Shown: piece by piece, positions 44,873-54,025 of the stretch
Layout: the number at the start of each line of letters is the position of its first letter
Numbering within the stretch: position 1 is the first letter of the stretch
Assembly: GCA_964627455.1 (NCBI GenBank)
Contig: CAZVKC010000043.1
Location: forward strand, 1 to 64,000
Length of the DNA stretch: 64,000 nt
DNA from: F-183 sp964627455
GTDB taxonomy: Bacteria > Acidobacteriota > Terriglobia > Bryobacterales > Bryobacteraceae
Reading direction: 5' to 3'
Made by a program: the position numbers and the translations under genes
Notes under the pieces: generated by a model
What the model was told of the DNA's origin: nothing
The model's database searches: none
What the model saw: the letters and a program-made list of their open reading frames with translations, nothing else

Positions 44873-46042
44873 ATGAACGTTCTCTTCGTTCTCTATCACG
44901 ACTTCACGGCGAATAGCGCCGCCCATGTACACAGCCTCGCCAACGCGTTGATCGAATCGGGGGCAGCACAGTGCGCCGTGGCGGTTCCGGACCAGCTCCA
45001 AACGGTGGAACTCCTCGGCGGCGCACCACGATATCAGCCTTTGCTGTTCAACGATGTGGCCGCCGGCCGCCTGCGATTCGCCGATGGACGGGGACCCGAC
45101 ATCATTCATGCCTGGACGCCCCGCGAGGTCAATCGCCGGTTCGTCGAAACCGTACGGGCGCGCGTGGCCCCTGCAGCCAGGCTCGTCATCCATCTCGAAG
45201 ACAATGAAGAACACTTGACCGCGCGATCGCTGGAACTCGACTGGCCGTCGCTCCAACGCATGTCCCTGGCAGATCTCGACACCCGGATTCCGTCGAACCT
45301 GTCTCATCCGGTTCGCTACCGCCAATTCATGGAGCAGGCAGACGCCGCGACGGTCATTGTGGACCGGTTGCGAGAACTGGTTCCCGATGGCAAACCTGTC
45401 TCCGAGGTATGGTGTTCCGCCGATGAGGAATTGTTCCGGCAGGCTCCCGTCAACCACGACCTTCGCAACCGGATGGCGATTCCGCCGCATCATACCGTGA
45501 TCGTGTACCCGGGTAATGTGCACGCCTCGAACGCGGGCGAGGTCCGCAGTTTGTACACGGCCGTGGCGCTGCTGAATCGCGAGGGCGTTCCGGCGACGCT
45601 CGTGCGCGCGGGCCGTGATTTCTGGGATTTCCTCGACCACGGCGGCGAGTGGGCGAAGCCTTACGTGATCGAACTCGGGCTCGTGCCGCACAAAAACATG
45701 CCTCGTATCCTGGCGATGGCGGATCTTTTCGTGCAACCCGGCTGGCCCGGCGAGTTCAACGACTACCGGTTTCCGAGTAAATTGCCGGAATTTCTTGCCA
45801 CGGGCCGCCCGGTCGTACTGCCGGCTTCGAATGTCGGCTTGCAGATGCGGCATCGCGAGGAGGCCTTCGTCGTACCCGATCTCCACGCGATGGAGATCAC
45901 GGAGGCAGTCAAGGAAATCGTGCGGGATCCGCAACTGGCGGCGTGTCTCGCCGCCGGCGGCCGCCGATTTTTCGAGGAGCGCCTGAGCTGGAAGCGCGGC
46001 GCCGAATTACTCGCCGCTTTGTACCAGCAGATTCTCGACTGA
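44873..46042 (+). CDS. Glycosyltransferase family 4-like protein
   Basis: A 389-residue GT-B type protein. MNVLFVLYHDFTANSAAHVHSLANAL begins a GT4 fold; PDIIHAWTPREVNRRFVE and the donor-side region ADLFVQPGWPGEFNDYRFPSKLPEFLATGRPVVLP with the E-x7-E pattern follow. Donor and acceptor are unknown. It is not in the polysaccharide operon and has its own spacer, with a hydrolase gene divergent upstream. Confidence 0.82.
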   Translation: MNVLFVLYHDFTANSAAHVHSLANALIESGAAQCAVAVPDQLQTVELLGGAPRYQPLLFNDVAAGRLRFADGRGPDIIHAWTPREVNRRFVETVRARVAPAARLVIHLEDNEEHLTARSLELDWPSLQRMSLADLDTRIPSNLSHPVRYRQFMEQADAATVIVDRLRELVPDGKPVSEVWCSADEELFRQAPVNHDLRNRMAIPPHHTVIVYPGNVHASNAGEVRSLYTAVALLNREGVPATLVRAGRDFWDFLDHGGEWAKPYVIELGLVPHKNMPRILAMADLFVQPGWPGEFNDYRFPSKLPEFLATGRPVVLPASNVGLQMRHREEAFVVPDLHAMEITEAVKEIVRDPQLAACLAAGGRRFFEERLSWKRGAELLAALYQQILD

Positions 46043-46105
46043 TTTTTTCTCCCCCGGGATAAAAACGAGGACTCCACCGGGTGGCGCTTGCACTAAACTA
46101 AAGTC

Positions 46106-47272
46106 ATGACTAGACGTGAGTTGCTCGCCTTAGCCGGAACGGCAGCGGCCGTTCCTTCCACCTGGAAGCCGGCTGTTGCCGCGCCTGCAAAGCTGGCGCC
46201 CACGGCGCCGGTTTCGATCGCCAAATGCCCTTCGTATCAGGAAGACCTCGTTTCCGTGATGGGAACGATGTTCGATCAGTTGGGCGGCCTCGGCAAACTG
46301 GTGAGCAACAAGACCGTCACGATCAAGATCAACCTCACCGGAGCGCCTTCGCTGCGCTTCCAGGGCCGGCCCCTCGGCGCCACGCACTACACGCATCAAC
46401 GGCCGATCATGGCGATGATTTCGCTGCTCGACAAAGCCGGCGCGCGGCGTATCCGCCTGGTCGAAAGCTGCTGGGGAACCGGCGGTCCGATGGAAGAGTA
46501 CCTGCTCGATTCCGGCTGGAATGTCCGCCAGTTGAAGAGCCTGTCGAAGAACCTCGAATTCGAGAACACCAACGCGCGCGGAACCGGCAAGAAGTACGCG
46601 CGCTTCAAAATCGATGGCGGGGGACACGTCTTCAGCGCGTTCGATCTCAACGAAGCCTATGAGAAAACCGATGTGTTTGTATCCATGGCGAAGTTGAAGA
46701 ATCACGCAACGTGCGGGGTTACGCTGGCGATGAAGAATTGCTTCGGCAACACGCCGGCGTCGATTTACGGAGACGACGCCGGGATCGACGAGCCAAATGA
46801 AAGTCCCACCAAGGGCCGCGGCAACGTCTGCCACTTCGGCAAGCGGCAGCCTTCGAAGTGTTCGCCCGCTGAGAACGATCCTTCGTCGAGCCGTTCGGCC
46901 GAGTACCGTATGCCGCGCATCACGGCCGACATCGCGGCGGCGCGGCCCATCGACATCGCCTTTATCGACGGCATCGAAACGATGACGGGCGGCGAGGGTC
47001 CGTGGGTTGGTGGTCAGTTGAGTTATGTCAAACCCGGCGTTTTGATCGCTGGCTTCAACGCCGTCACTACCGATAGCGTCGCAACCTCTGTGATGGGTTA
47101 CGACCCCCGCGCTCCCCGCGGCGTGGCGCCGTTCGCCAAGTGCGACAACTCGCTGCTGCTGGCCGAAGCGCATGGCGTCGGTACGACGGATTTGAAACGC
47201 ATTGAAGTTCGCGGCGTGTCGATCGCGGATGCACGGTTCCCCTTCCCCGGAGCGACACAGACGAAAGTATGA
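46106..47272 (+). CDS. DUF362 protein, Tat-type signal
   Basis: A 388-residue DUF362 protein, exported by a twin-arginine signal (TRRELLALAGTAAAVPS). Conserved blocks: VTIKINLTGAPSLRFQGRP, IRLVESCWGTGGPMEEYLLDSGW and VFVSMAKLKNHATCGVTLAMKNCFG, and a late GGEGPWVGGQ. No CxxCxxC cluster motif is visible, so it is probably not a ferredoxin fusion. Function unknown. It is coupled to cdaA by an ATGA overlap, so the two are translated together. Confidence 0.8.
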   Translation: MTRRELLALAGTAAAVPSTWKPAVAAPAKLAPTAPVSIAKCPSYQEDLVSVMGTMFDQLGGLGKLVSNKTVTIKINLTGAPSLRFQGRPLGATHYTHQRPIMAMISLLDKAGARRIRLVESCWGTGGPMEEYLLDSGWNVRQLKSLSKNLEFENTNARGTGKKYARFKIDGGGHVFSAFDLNEAYEKTDVFVSMAKLKNHATCGVTLAMKNCFGNTPASIYGDDAGIDEPNESPTKGRGNVCHFGKRQPSKCSPAENDPSSSRSAEYRMPRITADIAAARPIDIAFIDGIETMTGGEGPWVGGQLSYVKPGVLIAGFNAVTTDSVATSVMGYDPRAPRGVAPFAKCDNSLLLAEAHGVGTTDLKRIEVRGVSIADARFPFPGATQTKV

Positions 47273-48129
47273 TCCAGCTTCTCGGCCGCGAATTTGTCAT
47301 CCCTCCTGTCAACGAGCTTCTGCAGACCTCGTTGGACATTTTCGTGGTCGCGTTTCTGGTTTACCAGTTTTTCATGATCATTCGCGGCCGCCGCGCCGCG
47401 CAGGTTCTGAATGGGATCTGGGTGCTTCTGGTCGTGTACCTCGTGTCCGTCTGGCTGCACCTCGAATTGCTGCGGACCATCCTGCTGCGGCTGGCGCCGT
47501 ACACCGCGCTCGCGATCATTGTCATGTTCCAGTCGGAAATCCGCCGGCTGCTGGCGCGCATCGGACGCAGCCGTGTGCTGGGATTCAAGTCGAGCTTCGA
47601 GCGCCGCGAAGTCACCGACGAAATCCTGCTGGCCTTGCAGTATCTGTCGCAAAAGAAGACCGGCGCGCTGATCGTGATCGAACGCGATACCGGGCTGCGG
47701 ACGTTTATCGAAAGCGGCGTGGCGATGGATTCGCTGGTTTCCCGCGATCTGCTGATCACCATCTTCGAAAATCGCGGACCGCTGCATGATGGCGCAGCGA
47801 TCATCCAGGGCGGACGCATCGCAGCTTCGGCGTGCTTTCTGCCGTTGACGACAAATCCGGGCGCGGTCGGCAAATTGGGTACGCGCCATCGCGCCGCAAT
47901 CGGCGTCACCGAAGAGACCGACTGCCTGGCGATTCTGGTTTCGGAGGAATCCGGCAAGATCTCCGTCGCTGCTTTCGGCGAACTCGAACGCGGCGTGACG
48001 CTCGAAAGAGTCGAGCAGCGCATCAACCGCCATGCGGCAGGCATTCGAGAAGAGTTGGAATTCGGTTCGTCCAGTGACGAGACTTCCAAAGTAGAACGCA
48101 AAGTGCCGGTTACCGAGGGGCGCACGTGA
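47269..48129 (+). CDS. cdaA: Diadenylate cyclase CdaA
   Basis: A 286-residue CdaA-type diadenylate cyclase. The first 90 residues have three membrane helices (LDIFVVAFLVYQFFMII; LNGIWVLLVVYLVSV; LAPYTALAIIVMF). The DAC domain carries the catalytic DGA (174-176, PLHDGAAII) and RHR (206-208, GTRHRAAIG). It makes c-di-AMP from two ATP, a messenger for cell wall and ion balance. The partner genes cdaR and glmM follow with small overlaps and spacing, the order known from Firmicutes. It overlaps the DUF362 gene upstream by four bases. Confidence 0.94.
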   Translation: MIQLLGREFVIPPVNELLQTSLDIFVVAFLVYQFFMIIRGRRAAQVLNGIWVLLVVYLVSVWLHLELLRTILLRLAPYTALAIIVMFQSEIRRLLARIGRSRVLGFKSSFERREVTDEILLALQYLSQKKTGALIVIERDTGLRTFIESGVAMDSLVSRDLLITIFENRGPLHDGAAIIQGGRIAASACFLPLTTNPGAVGKLGTRHRAAIGVTEETDCLAILVSEESGKISVAAFGELERGVTLERVEQRINRHAAGIREELEFGSSSDETSKVERKVPVTEGRT

Positions 48130-48779
48130 CGAAGATCCTGCTGGAAAACATCTGGTGGAAGCTGGCGTCGCTGGCCGTGGCCATCGCGCTTTGGGCCACT
48201 CTGATTCTCGAACCGGATGTCGTCACGTCCGCATCGGTCTCGATCTTCTTCCGCAACCTGCCTCGGGACCTGGAGTTCGCCACACAAACCCCCGATCGCC
48301 TGGTGCTGGAGGTCCGGGGTCCCGCTGGAAAGCTCGGCCCGGATTCGCTCGGAGATATCGCCGTGCAGGTGGATCTTTCGAGCGTCAAAAGCGCGGGCGA
48401 GCAAACGTTCACCATAGATCGTTCGAACATTACTCTGCCGTTCGGCGTGACACTGGTTCGCGCTGTGCCTTCGCAATTGCGGCTGCGATTCGACAAGCAG
48501 CTCACCAAGCTGGTTCCGGTACGAGTCAAATACCAGTCGAATCCACCCGTAGGGTGGCGGGTTTACCGTGAGGCGGTTACGCCGGAGACGCTGCGGATCA
48601 TCGGACCGGCCGCGCGCGTGGATCAGATCGAATACGCGGAGACGGATCCGGTAGATATCCCATGGCAGCCGGGTGAAAAGACTATTCGGGTTCATGTTTT
48701 TGCCGGAGACCCTCAAGTCCGGTTCGAGTCTTCGCCGATGGTTACAGTGAAGGCGCTCGTCGAACGGGCTCCGGAGTAA
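48126..48779 (+). CDS. CdaR-like protein with YbbR domains
   Basis: A 217-residue YbbR-domain protein. One N-terminal membrane helix (WWKLASLAVAIALWATLIL) is followed by two YbbR repeats (LEVRGPAGKLGPDSLGDIAVQVDLSS; VRVKYQSNPPVGWRVYREAVTPETLRIIGP). In Firmicutes CdaR binds CdaA and modulates c-di-AMP synthesis. Overlaps cdaA by four bases and is 11 bases from glmM. Confidence 0.9.
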   Translation: MTKILLENIWWKLASLAVAIALWATLILEPDVVTSASVSIFFRNLPRDLEFATQTPDRLVLEVRGPAGKLGPDSLGDIAVQVDLSSVKSAGEQTFTIDRSNITLPFGVTLVRAVPSQLRLRFDKQLTKLVPVRVKYQSNPPVGWRVYREAVTPETLRIIGPAARVDQIEYAETDPVDIPWQPGEKTIRVHVFAGDPQVRFESSPMVTVKALVERAPE

Positions 48780-48790
48780 CGAACATCAAC

Positions 48791-50116
48791 ATGAGCAGAA
48801 AACTATTCGGGACCGACGGAATTCGCGGTATCGCCGGCGAAGCTCCCCTCGACCGGGCGACGGCGTTTGCACTCGGTGTCGCCCTGGGCGACTGGGTCAT
48901 CGGCGGCGAGCACACGCACCATGCCGTTGTGATCGGCATGGATACGCGCGAGTCCGGCACTTGGCTTGCCGAGCACGTCGCGGGGGGGCTGGCGGCTCGA
49001 GGCGTTTCTGCCCGTTTCGCCGGGGTCGTGACGACGCCCGGCGTTGCTTACCTCGCGAAGGTGGGGGACTACTCCGCAGGCGTGATGATTTCCGCTTCGC
49101 ACAATCCGTTCCAGGACAACGGCATCAAGGTCATCGATCACTCGGGATTCAAAATGCCCGACGCAGAAGAGCTGAAACTCGAAGAAGGCATCTTTGCCTG
49201 GCTGGAGTCGGGTGCACAGCCTGAGCCGCTTTCGTTGAACGTTGATGAAGGTCTCGACCGCGAGTATCTCGATCATCTGGCGGCAACCAGTGTTGTTCCA
49301 CTCAGCGGCTTGCGGCTGGCTCTCGATTGCGCGAACGGATCGGCATCGGCGCTGGCTCCGGATTTGTTCGAGCGGCTCGGCGCGGAAGTGGTCGCGAAGA
49401 TCGGCGTGGAACCCAACGGGCGGAACATCAACCTCAATTGCGGATCGACGCATCTGCAAGCTCTGCAGGCTGCGGTGGTCGAATCCGGCGCGGATGTCGG
49501 AGTCGCATTTGACGGCGACGCCGATCGCGCGTTGTTTGTGGCGAAGTCCGGCAAGCTGATCGATGGGGATGCGGTGATGTTGATTACTGCAACCTCATTG
49601 GGAGTCCCGGCTGTGGTCGCGACCGTGATGTCCAACATGGGTCTCGAAGTCGCGTTGCGCGAACGCGGGATTGAGTTGGTTCGAACGGCAGTGGGCGACA
49701 AGTACGTGCTCGAAGAGATGGTGCGGCGCGATCTGCCCTTGGGCGGTGAACAATCGGGGCATGTCATTTTCAGGCAGTGGGCGACCACGGGCGACGGGAT
49801 GCTGACGGCGCTGCGCGTCCTCGAAGAAGTGCAGTCGAGCGGCAAGGACCTCGAGAGTCTTGCTTCCGCCATGCAAGTGTATCCGCAGTTGCTGGTGAAC
49901 GTGCGGATCCGCGAGAGGAAGCCTTTGTCGGAACTGCCTGCGGTAAGCGCGGAGATCGAGAAGGCGGAGTCTGCTTTCCAGGGGACCGGGCGCGTGCTGG
50001 TGCGATTCTCGGGGACCGAGCCGCTGGCTCGCGTGATGGTGGAAGGCGCGGATTCCAACCTCGTGCACCATTGGGCGCATCGCATCGCGGACGTCTTTCG
50101 CGTTGAGTTGGGCTAA
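48791..50116 (+). CDS. glmM: Phosphoglucosamine mutase
   Basis: A 441-residue GlmM, interconverting glucosamine-6-P and glucosamine-1-P for UDP-GlcNAc and peptidoglycan. It begins KLFGTDGIRG. The active Ser103 lies in MISASHNPFQDNG, the metal-binding loop is FDGDADRALF, the sugar-binding loop is GEQSGHVIF, and phosphate binding is RFSGTEPLARVM. Length is typical. In cdaA-cdaR-glmM operons GlmM inhibits CdaA by direct contact in Firmicutes, giving a link between c-di-AMP and cell-wall precursors. Confidence 0.97.
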   Translation: MSRKLFGTDGIRGIAGEAPLDRATAFALGVALGDWVIGGEHTHHAVVIGMDTRESGTWLAEHVAGGLAARGVSARFAGVVTTPGVAYLAKVGDYSAGVMISASHNPFQDNGIKVIDHSGFKMPDAEELKLEEGIFAWLESGAQPEPLSLNVDEGLDREYLDHLAATSVVPLSGLRLALDCANGSASALAPDLFERLGAEVVAKIGVEPNGRNINLNCGSTHLQALQAAVVESGADVGVAFDGDADRALFVAKSGKLIDGDAVMLITATSLGVPAVVATVMSNMGLEVALRERGIELVRTAVGDKYVLEEMVRRDLPLGGEQSGHVIFRQWATTGDGMLTALRVLEEVQSSGKDLESLASAMQVYPQLLVNVRIRERKPLSELPAVSAEIEKAESAFQGTGRVLVRFSGTEPLARVMVEGADSNLVHHWAHRIADVFRVELG

Positions 50117-50236
50117 CTCCCGCAGACGAAGTGCGGTAATCCACAGTATTCCTGTTCTGGTGCATCCTAACTCACTGGCTTGATGCAGGGTGTCCTGGCT
50201 GTGGAAATGCATTCCCATGGCTGGAGTCAACTCACC

Positions 50237-53200
50237 ATGAAGCGGACCAGTTATGTGGCTTGCGCCATGCTCGTCAACGGCGTCCTGTTCGGAATCCCTG
50301 CGGCGGCTGCAAGTGCGCAGAAGTCTCTATCAGAGAAGCGGATACAGCAAGCCACCCTGAAAGGCGCCAGTGCCCGGGTGCGCGAATCCGTTCAGAAGCC
50401 CGGCCGGAGCGCCGCAAATCTCTCGACGCCGGAAACAGTGGAACTGAAGTCAGACGATGGTTCCCCGGACGGGACCGGAATCGTCGGTGACGGGTTGTTG
50501 ATCGTCAACCGCCTGACGCCGCCCCGCTATCCGGCGATCGTGCGCTCCGTGCGTCTGTACTTCGTCGAGTTCGACGGCGATCCCGCGGCCGTGGGAAAGA
50601 AGGTTCGCCTGGTGGTGTTCACCGATCCCGAGGGCAAGGGGACGCCCCCCGCCGCGCCCCCGATGCGGATCGATCGCTACATCACGATTACAGCCAAGAA
50701 CCAGTGGCTGGAATTTCCGCTGGATGGTCCGGTGATTCAATCCGGGGACCTCTATGTCGGTTACGAGAGCCCGGATCCGTACGACGGCATTGGGTTCGCC
50801 TGCGATACGAGCGGTGTGCAGCAGGACCGCGCGTGGTATTCGTTCGATAGCGGCGAGTCGTTTCGAGGTCCACTGCGGATGTCGGACGGCACGAAAACCA
50901 ACGTTCTGATGCGGGCTACTGTGCTGGTACAGGATCCGGATGCGGATCTGGAACTCCGCACGGACGACGGCATTTCGGAAACGGGTCTTTTGAAGGGAAA
51001 CTTCCTGGCCGTCAACCGTCTCACGCCTCCTCACTATCCAGCGAAGCTGACTTCGGTCCGGTTGTATTTTGAGCAGTTCAACAATTTGCCGAGCCCGGTG
51101 GGAAAGAGCATTCGGGTGATCGTTTTCACAGATCCGGGTGGGGGAGGCAAACCTCCTTCTGGAAAGCCCGTGTTGGACGTGGATCGCAATGAGACCATCC
51201 CCGCAATCGACCGCTGGCTCGACATCCAGGTCGACGGCCCCACGATCCAATCCGGAGACTTCTACGTTGGGTTCCAAACCGCGGCGGATCCGGGAGGCGT
51301 CGTTTTCTCGGGCGACACCGACAGCGCGCATCAGTATCGTGCTTTTTATTCCGAAGACGCCGGCGAAACGTTCCGGGGACCGCTGGCGCTCATCAACAGC
51401 GCCAACCAGACCATCGACATCAACCTGTTGATTCGTGGCGTGGCGTCGTTTCCCGGGTCCAGCCCGGCTACCCCGTCCTCGCAGACCTTCGAGCTGTCGG
51501 TCGACCGGCAGGAATCGAATGTCGGCCAAGGCGAAAGCGCCCGGTTCGAGGTCCGGATCAAAGCCGTGAACGGCGCGGCCGACCCCGGCGAAATCGCGCT
51601 TTCAGCAAAGTTGGATACGGCCGGAATCCAAGGAGTCACGGCCAATCTGGGCAGTGCGGCGGCGAGGGCCGGGGATACGGTTCCATTGACTGTTACAGCG
51701 GCTTCGAACGCCACTGCGCGGACCGCCGCGATTCAGATCACAGCGAGATCCGGAAGCGAAGTCCGAACGAGAACGGTTTCCGTCAATGTCTGGAAGGTGT
51801 TGGCGAGTGGGCTCCTCGGTCCAAATGGTGGGTCGATCTCAGCCGGGGAATCGCGGGTCTCTTTGACAGCCCCCGCAGGCGCCCTCTCCGCCGAGACGCC
51901 GCTGCAGATTCTCGCAGGCGAGTCGAACGGAGCCGCGTCACCGAACCGGGCAAGTGATGGTATCCGGATCCAGGGTTTGCCCGCCAGAATCGAGAAACCG
52001 CTGCGGGTGACATTACCCCTATCGGCGCCGGCGGATGGCGTGTTCCTCGTCGTGGAGCGCGACCGCTTTCTCAAGAACGCCGCGACGGCGGTTCCCATGC
52101 AGCGGCTCTTGCCGACGAGCGGTTCCACGACGCAGCGAACCGCCGAGATCCCGGCGCCGCCGTCTCAACTTCCGCTGGGTGACGTGAACCTCTGGCTTGT
52201 GTCCGGATACGAACAACTGCGCGCATCAAGCGCGAGCAAACAAGCGGCGGCCGCAGGATCCGCGCCGGAAATCACCTTTGAAATCACATATCCCAAGGAG
52301 CTGGCGACTCAGGCGGCAACGATCCTGGATCTGTTGACGAAGGCCATGCACAAACTTGCCTTTACGCCGAACGAAGGCTTGAACATGCCCTTCAACGGGG
52401 TACCGAACAACACGATCCCGGTCGACATTCTGTACCTCAGCAACGGCTGGTTCGGTGGCGCGAACACGGTGCGCTACGGAGATTCAGACGGTGAGAGCAT
52501 TCGATTCAACGCCTACAAACTGGGTGGCAGGGATCCCTGGGCGATGTTTCGAACCGTGCCGGGGCACGAGCTGTTCCACGTTTCGCAGAACTTCTACGGA
52601 GGTTCGGGCCGCGATGCGCAATGGTTGTGGATGGACGACGCGACAGCCACCTGGTTCGAAGCCTTTGCAACAGAAAACCCGGGCCACGTCCCATCGACCG
52701 TCTTCGGTGGAAGCGGCGAAGGCGAACTCAATACGGACGCCTATGTCAGCTTCATCCGCGAAGGTCTGATCTTCCAGCCACAGTTCGCCAAGGGGACGGG
52801 AGAGAATCCACCGGCGCACCACGGCTATGGATCTTCGATGTTCCTCACTTGGCTGGGCCGCCGGTACTCGCCTGGCATGGAGATCATGGGAGACATTGCC
52901 CGGGCGCGCGAGAACACCGCCACTCCGAACGAAGCGATCACCGCGGCGCTGGCCTCGCGCGGCGCCAATTTACCGGACATGTGGCGATCGTTTATCCGGG
53001 ATTATCTGGAAGGGAACATCTATCCAAATCAAACGTTGCCCACGCCGGACCGGCTCACGCCGACTGCTTCGGCGAACGTCGCCGTGCTGTTCAACTCGGC
53101 CCAGGATTCCAGCAAGCTGTTTCCCGAGTGGGCGTCGCCCGACCTGTCCGCGGAGTTCTATCAGATCAAATTCCCAACCCCCGCCAAGCCCCCGGACCTG

Positions 53201-54010
53201 ACCGACGATGTGGTGCTTTCGTTCGGTTTTGCTCCCGGCTACGCGTCGAAAGACGCCGGTGTATTGGTTGCTTCCTACGCCGACAAGAAAGTGCTGGGCG
53301 AGAGTTGGGGCGGGGATCCTGTCGAAGTACCCGTGAAGGACCTGATTCAGAAACGCGATGTCCTTTTGCTGGCGGCGGCGAACAGCCGCAATTCGCCTCC
53401 GAACGAAGGAACGACCGGGCTGCGGCTGAACGTCAAACTCGCGGATCCCAAGGCGGCGATCGCTCCCCGGTACAAGGATTTTGTGGGCGTGGTCAACGGG
53501 ACTTACGACTTCAACACCAAAAACGTCAACGTTCCGGCCGACGCGACATACTCCTGGAACTTTGGGGACGGGACGGCTTCGAGCAGCACGCGGTCCGTCA
53601 AACACCAGTTCACCAAGGCGGGGGCTTTCGAAGTCTCCCTGACCGTGAGTGGTGCGGACATTCCCACGCTGCGAGACACGGTGACCATGCAGATCGCACC
53701 CGACATCGAGGTCAAGAAGGCTGAAATGACGTTCTACGTCTACCGCGTCATGTCGAGCAAGCAGAAGCAGGCGTCACAGAATTTCCGCATCTGGGTTTAT
53801 GACGCCGATGGCAAGGTGGTGGACGCCGGCGATTCCGTCGCCAAAAACGGCGTTTGGGAATGTGTGCTTCCAGCGGGGAGAACGTTCAGCGTCGAAGTGC
53901 AATACAACTACACGTTACCCCCCTGTTCCGGCAAGACTCCGAAGCGGACCTTCACAACGAAGGAGGGTTTGAACTTCATCGAGATCGAAACGGCCTCGTG
54001 CGGGGCTTAG
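50237..54010 (+). CDS. Large secreted multidomain protein with a HELFH metalloprotease-like motif and PKD domain
   Basis: A 1257-residue exported protein; the signal peptide is MKRTSYVACAMLVNGVLFGI with the ATG at 50237 (GGAG ten bases upstream), preferred to earlier in-frame starts. Two N-terminal repeats of about 170 residues start near 69 and 239 (ELKSDDG/ELRTDDG; both carry VNRLTPPxYPA and SVRLYF). A ZU5-like stretch (GGSISAGESRVSLTAPAGAL) is near 525-560. The central region has HELFH at 777-781 and the candidate third ligand Glu808 (ATWFEAF), a gluzincin-like pattern. A PKD domain (YSWNFGDG) is near 1100-1140. Protease activity is inferred from the motif only; the family was not recognised. 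Confidence 0.8.
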   Translation: MKRTSYVACAMLVNGVLFGIPAAAASAQKSLSEKRIQQATLKGASARVRESVQKPGRSAANLSTPETVELKSDDGSPDGTGIVGDGLLIVNRLTPPRYPAIVRSVRLYFVEFDGDPAAVGKKVRLVVFTDPEGKGTPPAAPPMRIDRYITITAKNQWLEFPLDGPVIQSGDLYVGYESPDPYDGIGFACDTSGVQQDRAWYSFDSGESFRGPLRMSDGTKTNVLMRATVLVQDPDADLELRTDDGISETGLLKGNFLAVNRLTPPHYPAKLTSVRLYFEQFNNLPSPVGKSIRVIVFTDPGGGGKPPSGKPVLDVDRNETIPAIDRWLDIQVDGPTIQSGDFYVGFQTAADPGGVVFSGDTDSAHQYRAFYSEDAGETFRGPLALINSANQTIDINLLIRGVASFPGSSPATPSSQTFELSVDRQESNVGQGESARFEVRIKAVNGAADPGEIALSAKLDTAGIQGVTANLGSAAARAGDTVPLTVTAASNATARTAAIQITARSGSEVRTRTVSVNVWKVLASGLLGPNGGSISAGESRVSLTAPAGALSAETPLQILAGESNGAASPNRASDGIRIQGLPARIEKPLRVTLPLSAPADGVFLVVERDRFLKNAATAVPMQRLLPTSGSTTQRTAEIPAPPSQLPLGDVNLWLVSGYEQLRASSASKQAAAAGSAPEITFEITYPKELATQAATILDLLTKAMHKLAFTPNEGLNMPFNGVPNNTIPVDILYLSNGWFGGANTVRYGDSDGESIRFNAYKLGGRDPWAMFRTVPGHELFHVSQNFYGGSGRDAQWLWMDDATATWFEAFATENPGHVPSTVFGGSGEGELNTDAYVSFIREGLIFQPQFAKGTGENPPAHHGYGSSMFLTWLGRRYSPGMEIMGDIARARENTATPNEAITAALASRGANLPDMWRSFIRDYLEGNIYPNQTLPTPDRLTPTASANVAVLFNSAQDSSKLFPEWASPDLSAEFYQIKFPTPAKPPDLTDDVVLSFGFAPGYASKDAGVLVASYADKKVLGESWGGDPVEVPVKDLIQKRDVLLLAAANSRNSPPNEGTTGLRLNVKLADPKAAIAPRYKDFVGVVNGTYDFNTKNVNVPADATYSWNFGDGTASSSTRSVKHQFTKAGAFEVSLTVSGADIPTLRDTVTMQIAPDIEVKKAEMTFYVYRVMSSKQKQASQNFRIWVYDADGKVVDAGDSVAKNGVWECVLPAGRTFSVEVQYNYTLPPCSGKTPKRTFTTKEGLNFIEIETASCGA

Positions 54011-54025
54011 CGGTACCGGTCCGAG

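Noticed and set aside
46043..46105. T-rich stretch after the GT4 gene as a terminator
   Set aside because: There is a run of T at 46044-46049 but no stable stem before it.
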